Shown here one piece after another: positions 7,584 to 12,168 of a DNA stretch of 12,168 nucleotides. Under the pieces are notes generated by a model. That model worked only from the letters and a program-made list of their open reading frames with translations, had not been told where the DNA came from and made no database searches. Made by a program: the position numbers and the translations under genes. The DNA lies in assembly GCA_049694275.1 (NCBI GenBank), contig JBAVQS010000009.1, forward strand, positions 1 to 12,168, written 5' to 3'. Within the stretch, counting starts at the first letter, position 1, and the number at the start of each line of letters is the position of its first letter. Source of the DNA: JBAVQS01 sp049694275. Its GTDB lineage: Bacteria > Chloroflexota > Anaerolineae > UBA4142 > SHND01.

Positions 7584-8993
7584 ATGTCTGTCCGTATTAT
7601 CCTGCGCGCGCTCGGCATCCTGGCCCTGTTCGCAAGCGTGGTTCTGAGCGCGAGCGTTTCGGCGGCGCCCCCCGCGCAAGCTCCGGACCCGGAGCAGAAC
7701 GCCGAGCCCATCGGCGCTCAAGCGCTCACCTCCGCCGGACCGTTCCGCGTGATGGATATCAACCCCGGCGCGGCGAGCAGCATGACCGCCATTCAATTTG
7801 CCGATCTGGGGGGAATCGCGTACTTTGCGGCCAGTAACGGCGTCAATGGCTACGAGCTATGGAAGAGCGATGGGACCATGCGGGGAACGGTGATGGTCAG
7901 GGACATCTGGCCAGGAAGCACGAGTTCTTCGCCGGCATACTTGACGGTGGTCGGCAACGCGCTCTACTTTGTCGCCGGCTATTCGGGGATCGGCCGAGAG
8001 CTGTGGAAAAGCGATGGGACCGCCGCGGGCACCACCCTCATCGCCAACATCGATGGCGGCGCCACCGATTCGAGCGTCCTCAATCTCACTGCGGTTGGAA
8101 CCACCCTTTATTTCAGGGCAAACGACGGTGTACACGGCGAGGAATTATGGAAGAGCACGGCGACCGGAACATCGCTCGTCAAGGATATCCGCCTGGGCAG
8201 CGCGAGCTCTTCCCCCACGTCTCTCATCAAGGTTGGGAGCCTGCTCTACTTTACGGCGTATGACGATCTGGGGATTTGTGGCTTGTGGAAGAGCAACGGG
8301 ACTGGCGCAGGAACCGTGCTCGTCAAGAGCTTTTCGCTCGGGTGTCCTTCTCGATTGACGGCGGTGGGCAGCGCGGTCTATTTCCATGCCACGGATGGCC
8401 CGCAAGGGGTCAATGGGGGGCACGGCGTGGAGTTATGGAAGAGCAACGGCGCCGCGGCCGGCACCGTGATGGTCAAGGATATCAGCCCGACCGGCAGTTC
8501 ATATCCTTATAGCCTGGTCAGGATGGGCGCCCTCCTCTATTTTGGCGCGCAAGATGGTCAGAGCCTCGGCTTGTGGAAGAGCAATGGGACGGGCGCAGGG
8601 ACCGTGCTGGTCCGGCGCTTTAACGACGGCCCCGATTTGCCGACCGCCGTCGGCAGCCTTCTTTATTTCAACGCAAATGACGGGTCAGGCTGGGGACTCT
8701 GGAAGAGCAACGGCACGCTGGCGGGGACCTCCAAGGTGCGGAATTTCGTCGACAGCACATACTTCCCGACGGTCATCGGCGCCGTACTCTATTTCATGAC
8801 GAGCGATGGCGTGACCGGCTACGAAGTGTGGCGGAGCGACGGCACACCGGCCGGCACCTACCCGCTCGGCGATATCCAACCGGGCAACAACAGCATGAGT
8901 TGGCCAAACGGCCTGAGCCGGGTGGGCACACGCCTCTTTTTTGTCGATACTGATACGACGAGCGGGTATGAGCCCTGGATCTATTTCCCCTAA
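7584..8993 (+). CDS. Secreted ELWxxDGT-repeat protein, probable beta-propeller
   Basis: A 469-residue exported protein. Residues 1-27 form a signal peptide: R4/R8, a hydrophobic stretch, then cleavage around SVSA-A near 27-28; there is no lipobox cysteine. The rest is built from repeats centred on E/G-L-W-K-S-D/N-G-T, beginning near residues 91, 139, 187, 233, 283, 329, 371 and 414, with a terminal variant EPW at 463. The period is 42-50 residues. Each unit carries GT-x-x-V-K-D-I and an LYF-x-A strand, the pattern of the ELWxxDGT repeat family found in secreted proteins of several phyla. Eight to nine blades suggest a propeller used for surface binding; no catalytic residues are visible. AAGGAGG at 7571-7577 sets the start. 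It lies behind the promoter/hairpin leader at 7383-7512, and its stop overlaps the stop of the convergent GH13 gene. Its ligand is unknown. Confidence 0.88.
   Translation: MSVRIILRALGILALFASVVLSASVSAAPPAQAPDPEQNAEPIGAQALTSAGPFRVMDINPGAASSMTAIQFADLGGIAYFAASNGVNGYELWKSDGTMRGTVMVRDIWPGSTSSSPAYLTVVGNALYFVAGYSGIGRELWKSDGTAAGTTLIANIDGGATDSSVLNLTAVGTTLYFRANDGVHGEELWKSTATGTSLVKDIRLGSASSSPTSLIKVGSLLYFTAYDDLGICGLWKSNGTGAGTVLVKSFSLGCPSRLTAVGSAVYFHATDGPQGVNGGHGVELWKSNGAAAGTVMVKDISPTGSSYPYSLVRMGALLYFGAQDGQSLGLWKSNGTGAGTVLVRRFNDGPDLPTAVGSLLYFNANDGSGWGLWKSNGTLAGTSKVRNFVDSTYFPTVIGAVLYFMTSDGVTGYEVWRSDGTPAGTYPLGDIQPGNNSMSWPNGLSRVGTRLFFVDTDTTSGYEPWIYFP
8280..8620 (+). repeat. Near-identical DNA copies within the ELWxxDGT gene
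   Basis: Two stretches, 8280-8332 and 8568-8620, share most bases (GGCTTGTGGAAGAGCAA then a near-identical GGGAC.GGCGCAG..ACCGTGCT block). They encode repeats 4 and 6 of the propeller. The DNA-level similarity is higher than between the other repeats and points to a fairly recent internal duplication or gene conversion. The span given covers both copies and the sequence between them. Confidence 0.6.
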
Positions 8994-10462
8994 TCCGCGA
9001 CCCAGACACTTCCGTCGCGTGCGGGGACGGTGAGGCCGGTCAGCCGGCCATTCTCCACGGTGAACCGGGCGCTGCCCCATTCCTCGCGAACCGTCGCGCC
9101 GTTCAGGAGGATGGCGTCAACCGGCAGGTCGAGGGTGGCCGGCGCCGCACCCGCATTCAGGGCGACGATGACGGTGTGGCCGTCGCGCTGGCGGGAAAAG
9201 ACGTACACCGGCCCTTCCGAATAGAGGTGGGCGTACTGGCTCGGCCGCCGGAGCGCGCTGTATTTTTTTCGTAGGGCGATGTACTTTTGAATCTGGCCGC
9301 GCAGGGCGTGGTCCCAGCGGCTCTCGTCCCAAATCATCGCGCGGCGGCAGTCCGGGTCCTTGCCCCCGAGCATCCCGATCTCGTCGCCGTAATAGATCAT
9401 CGGCGCGCCGGGATAGGTCATCATCGTGAGGAACGAGAGGGCGAGCGCGGTCTTGTCCTTTTTGGCGATGGTCAGAAACCGCGCCGTGTCGTGGCTGTCG
9501 AGCAGGTTCAACTGGGCGTGGGCGATCTCGGGCGGATACCAGGCCCACACCTCTTCGAGCCGCCGGCCAAAAGCCCGCGCGTCCACATTGCCGATATCGC
9601 CATAGCTGTGCCCGTGCGTCATCTGGCGCACCTCGTCGTCGACGTTGACGAAAAAGGAGAGGCAGGCGCGGGTGAACTGGTAATTCATCACCGCGTCGAA
9701 CTGGTCGCCGGCCAGCCAGCGGGTCGCCTGCTGCCAGATCTCGCCGACGATATAGGCGTCGGGGTTTACGGCTTTGACGCGGCGGCGAAACTCGCGCCAG
9801 AATTCGTCGTCGTCGATCTCGCCGGGCACGTCGAGCCGCCAGCCGTCGATCCCCTGTGCGACCCAGTATTCGGCGACGCGCATGATAAACTCGCGCACCT
9901 GCGGGTTGGCGTGATTGAACTTGGGGAGCGCCTTGAGATTCCACCATGCCTCATAGCCCGCGTGCCCGTAATCGTCATAGGCGTGGAGCGGCAGGTGCTT
10001 GAAGGTGAACCAGTCGTAATAGGGCGAGACGGTCCCGTTCTCGAGGGTGTGGTTGAACTGGTAAAACCCGCGGCTGGCGTGATTGAACACGCCGTCGATG
10101 ATCACCCGCACGCCCCGCCGGTGACATTCGTCCAGCAGGGTCTTGAACGCCGCGTTGCCGCCGAGGATCGGGTCGATCTGGAAATAATCGTAGGTATGAT
10201 AGCGGTGGTTGGCGGTCGAGGCAAAGATCGGGCAGAAATAGAGGGCATTGATCCCGAGATCGACCAGGTAATCGAGGTGCTCGACCACGCCCAGCAGGTC
10301 TCCCCCCTTAAAGGCATACGAGGTCGGCGGGGCGTCCCAGCTTTCGAGGTTGTGCGGTTTTTCGACGCGCTCGCTTTTCGCAAACCGGTCGGGAAAGATC
10401 TGGTAAAAGACGGCGTCTTTCACCCAGTCGGGGGTGATGGCCGAGATGACATTCGTTGTCAC
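8990..10462 (-). CDS. GH13 alpha-amylase-family hydrolase (neopullulanase/cyclomaltodextrinase-like)
   Basis: A 490-residue alpha-glucan hydrolase or transglycosylase with a (beta/alpha)8 barrel. The conserved regions are intact: DGVFNH (123-128), GWRLD with nucleophile D211, VGEIW with acid/base E241, and LLDSHDT with transition-state aspartate D325. LPKFN at 179-183 resembles the MPKLN region typical of neopullulanase and cyclomaltodextrinase enzymes (GH13_20). Unlike those, it begins almost directly with the catalytic domain (WVKDAVFYQIFPDRF) and has no N-terminal CBM34-type domain. A short beta-sandwich C-terminal domain follows from about 415. No signal peptide is present, so it should act in the cytoplasm on maltodextrins. 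The GTG start overlaps the upstream HEAT gene's stop (GTGA), with GGAG about eight bases ahead, suggesting translational coupling. The exact substrate is not determinable. Confidence 0.92.
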   Translation of the reverse strand: MTTNVISAITPDWVKDAVFYQIFPDRFAKSERVEKPHNLESWDAPPTSYAFKGGDLLGVVEHLDYLVDLGINALYFCPIFASTANHRYHTYDYFQIDPILGGNAAFKTLLDECHRRGVRVIIDGVFNHASRGFYQFNHTLENGTVSPYYDWFTFKHLPLHAYDDYGHAGYEAWWNLKALPKFNHANPQVREFIMRVAEYWVAQGIDGWRLDVPGEIDDDEFWREFRRRVKAVNPDAYIVGEIWQQATRWLAGDQFDAVMNYQFTRACLSFFVNVDDEVRQMTHGHSYGDIGNVDARAFGRRLEEVWAWYPPEIAHAQLNLLDSHDTARFLTIAKKDKTALALSFLTMMTYPGAPMIYYGDEIGMLGGKDPDCRRAMIWDESRWDHALRGQIQKYIALRKKYSALRRPSQYAHLYSEGPVYVFSRQRDGHTVIVALNAGAAPATLDLPVDAILLNGATVREEWGSARFTVENGRLTGLTVPARDGSVWVAD

Positions 10463-12108
10463 GTATTCGTCTCCGTCGAGCGATATTCCTGCATGGCTTG
10501 TAACACCTGAGCGGCGGTCGCGCGGACCTCGTCGGCGGCGTTCGATAGGGCGATGGCCTGGAGCGGCTTGAGGGCCAGGTCGCTCCGAATCTGGACGAGC
10601 GCCCTGGCGGCGGCGGTGCGCACCTCCGGCTCGCCGACCTGCAGATCGACAATCAGCGCCGGGACCGCCCGTTCGCTCCCTGTCTGGCCGAGCGCTCGCG
10701 CCGCCGCGACGCGCAGCCGCGTGTCTACCGCGCCCACCCGGTTATCGCCGCGCAGCGCGACGAGGAGCGGCTCGATCACGCGGTCGCTCTTGCTCGCGCC
10801 GAGCGCCGCGACCACCTGGTCGCGCGCGTCGCCGTTCGTCTCGCGCAGTTGCGGGAGGAGCGCTTCAATGGCGCGGTCGCTCTGGAGCCGGCCCAGGATG
10901 CGGGCCGCGCGGGCGCGCAGTTCCGGGTTGCGCTCTTTGAGCCGCGCCGCAAAAAATTCGTTGGCGGTCCCGCTGCGCATCGCCCGCAGTCCCGCCAGCG
11001 CCGCCGGGTCTTCGTTCTCCCAGGCGCGCGGGATGAGCTTGTCGGCGATGCGCTTTTGCAGCGCGTCAGGAATCTCGGCCGCCTGGCCCAGCGCCAGCGC
11101 CGCGCGGTCCCACTGCTCGCGGCCGGCAAATGCCTCGGCAATCGCGGTCGCCCCCTCCGGCGTCGCCAGCCCCACATAGAATAGAATCACCTGCTGCCAG
11201 TTGCCATCGTCCAGGCGCTCGAGCACGGGCGCGAGGTCCGGGTTGCGGCGGAGCGCCGCGGCAGCGAGAAAATCGTGCAGGAGCGCGTGCGCGAACGTAA
11301 TGCGCCCGCCGTCGGCCTTGCGCAAGAGCCCATAGCCGCGCGCCAGGTGCTCGTCCTGGGCGACCTGGCCGCGCTTGGTCGAGAGGGCGATCCCTTCCAG
11401 CGCCCGGCGCGCCAACTCGGGGTCGGACTCGGTTTTGAGATGGGCGGTGAGATAGGCGTCGAACAACTCGGCGCGGCGCGTCGGAAGCGGCGTATCCGGC
11501 GCATAGACCTGGAGAAGCAAGAACAGGTCGAGCGGGTTATAGACCAGGCGCCGGGTCAGCGGACTGCCCTTGGCCACCGCGCTGAACGCGTTCGCCGCCG
11601 CGCCGGGGAGCCACGCCGCGATGGCTGAGGCCAGCTCACGCTCGTGGAACGGCAGGAGGGTGAGGCGCGCCAGTTCGCCCGGCAGGAGCGCGGCATCCTC
11701 GGCCGCGACATACACCTGGGCATTCGGGTTTTCGGCGATGAGACGCGTCAGGTACTCGGCGTGGACGCGCGAGGCGGCCACATCGTCGAGCAGGATGCGC
11801 GCGAGGTTTTCAAACTGCTGGGGTGGCGCCAGCGGGTGGAAATCGGCCAGCGAGAGAACTTGCCCGCCGTTCCCCAGGAACGCGAGCGCCGAGCTTGTAC
11901 CGGACGCCGGCTCGCCGGTCAGCGCGGCGCGGGGATAGCGCGCCGGCACGCGATCCAACGTCAAAATATCGCCGGTCTGTTCGTCGCGCACGCGCGGAAT
12001 CACATAGACGTGCGCGGTATGATTTTTACGCAGGGCGGGCAAAGCGAGCGGGATGCGGTGCGCCGGGGTTGCGGCGTGTGGTTTACGAAAGCGAGCCAAT
12101 AGATCCAA
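10459..12108 (-). CDS. Degenerate NACHT-like protein with C-terminal HEAT repeats
   Basis: About 549 residues. The N-terminal half resembles a worn-down NACHT/STAND NTPase. GEPASGTSS (65-73) sits where Walker A GxPGSGKS should be, with threonine replacing the essential lysine. No Walker B DGLDE is seen. VYVAAED (132-138) matches the sensor-1 strand, NPLDLFLLLQVY follows at about 191, and FAHALLHDFLAAAAL (273-287) matches the H-x-x-x-x-E/D-F-x-AA helix common after NACHT. The C-terminal part (about 350-540) contains four to five PBS-lyase-type HEAT repeats, e.g. VRTAAARALVQI. It probably acts as a scaffold or sensor without ATP hydrolysis. The TTG start at 12108 is preferred because GAGGAGGAGAGG lies six to ten bases upstream; a GTG at 12147 in the same frame lacks such a site and would overlap a putative -10 box. 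It is the first gene of an operon with the GH13 enzyme. NACHT ancestry is judged by eye. Confidence 0.7.
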   Translation of the reverse strand: MDLLARFRKPHAATPAHRIPLALPALRKNHTAHVYVIPRVRDEQTGDILTLDRVPARYPRAALTGEPASGTSSALAFLGNGGQVLSLADFHPLAPPQQFENLARILLDDVAASRVHAEYLTRLIAENPNAQVYVAAEDAALLPGELARLTLLPFHERELASAIAAWLPGAAANAFSAVAKGSPLTRRLVYNPLDLFLLLQVYAPDTPLPTRRAELFDAYLTAHLKTESDPELARRALEGIALSTKRGQVAQDEHLARGYGLLRKADGGRITFAHALLHDFLAAAALRRNPDLAPVLERLDDGNWQQVILFYVGLATPEGATAIAEAFAGREQWDRAALALGQAAEIPDALQKRIADKLIPRAWENEDPAALAGLRAMRSGTANEFFAARLKERNPELRARAARILGRLQSDRAIEALLPQLRETNGDARDQVVAALGASKSDRVIEPLLVALRGDNRVGAVDTRLRVAAARALGQTGSERAVPALIVDLQVGEPEVRTAAARALVQIRSDLALKPLQAIALSNAADEVRATAAQVLQAMQEYRSTETNT

Positions 12109-12137
12109 GCGTTTCCTCTCCTCCTCAAAAGCACTAG

Positions 12138-12166
12138 ATTTTATCACGAGGAGGCCGATTCAGCAA
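12138..12166 (-). promoter_or_regulatory. Putative promoter of the HEAT/GH13 operon
   Basis: On the minus strand TAAAAT (12143-12138) lies 17 bases downstream of TTGCTG (12166-12161). The -10 box matches five of six consensus bases but the -35 only three. It would start transcription near 12131, just ahead of the GAGGAGGAGAGG ribosome binding site. The window edge is close, so other upstream signals cannot be seen. Confidence 0.4.
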
Positions 12167-12168
12167 CA

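Noticed and set aside
9287..10510. Plus-strand frame of 407 codons opposite the GH13 gene
   Set aside because: It is a GC-rich antisense shadow; the minus strand carries all GH13 catalytic regions in order.

Overview
The window is a GC-rich bacterial chromosome segment that is almost fully coding. Promoters look like ordinary sigma-70 types (TATAAT, TTGACC) and ribosome binding sites are purine-rich. The mix of genes (ELWxxDGT-repeat secreted protein, NACHT/HEAT-like protein, COG4627-like methyltransferase beside a GT-B glycosyltransferase, a kinase with a 'THELARPL' H-box) fits Chloroflexota best. That assignment is an inference from gene content, not from a marker gene. No rRNA, tRNA, CRISPR array or insertion sequence was seen.

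Left third (1-3876, + strand): a CPA1-type Na+/H+ antiporter, then an OmpR/PhoB-type response regulator and its membrane sensor histidine kinase. Regulator and kinase overlap by ATGA. A very clear intrinsic terminator closes the group. Ion homeostasis under two-component control is a reasonable reading, but the link between antiporter and regulator is only proximity.

Middle (3900-7365, + strand): an extended -10 promoter drives a small SAM-dependent methyltransferase and a glycosyltransferase that is cut off after its N-terminal domain. The truncated ORF overlaps the start of a ClC chloride channel/transporter carrying a CBS pair and a TrkA-C domain. The ClC protein keeps the gating glutamate but has isoleucine at the proton-glutamate position, which suggests a channel rather than an antiporter.

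7366-7583 is a compact regulatory region. A near-consensus promoter is followed about 95 nt later by a perfect terminator hairpin, all upstream of the next gene. It therefore encodes either a small RNA or an attenuated leader.

Right third: a secreted ELWxxDGT-repeat protein (probably a beta-propeller) reads rightward and meets, stop codon over stop codon, a leftward two-gene operon. That operon holds a degenerate NACHT-like/HEAT-repeat protein followed, with a GTGA overlap, by an intracellular GH13 alpha-glucan hydrolase. The two most unusual items are the promoter-hairpin leader at 7383-7512 and the pseudo-NACHT/HEAT protein coupled to a glycoside hydrolase. No complete new system can be claimed from this window.
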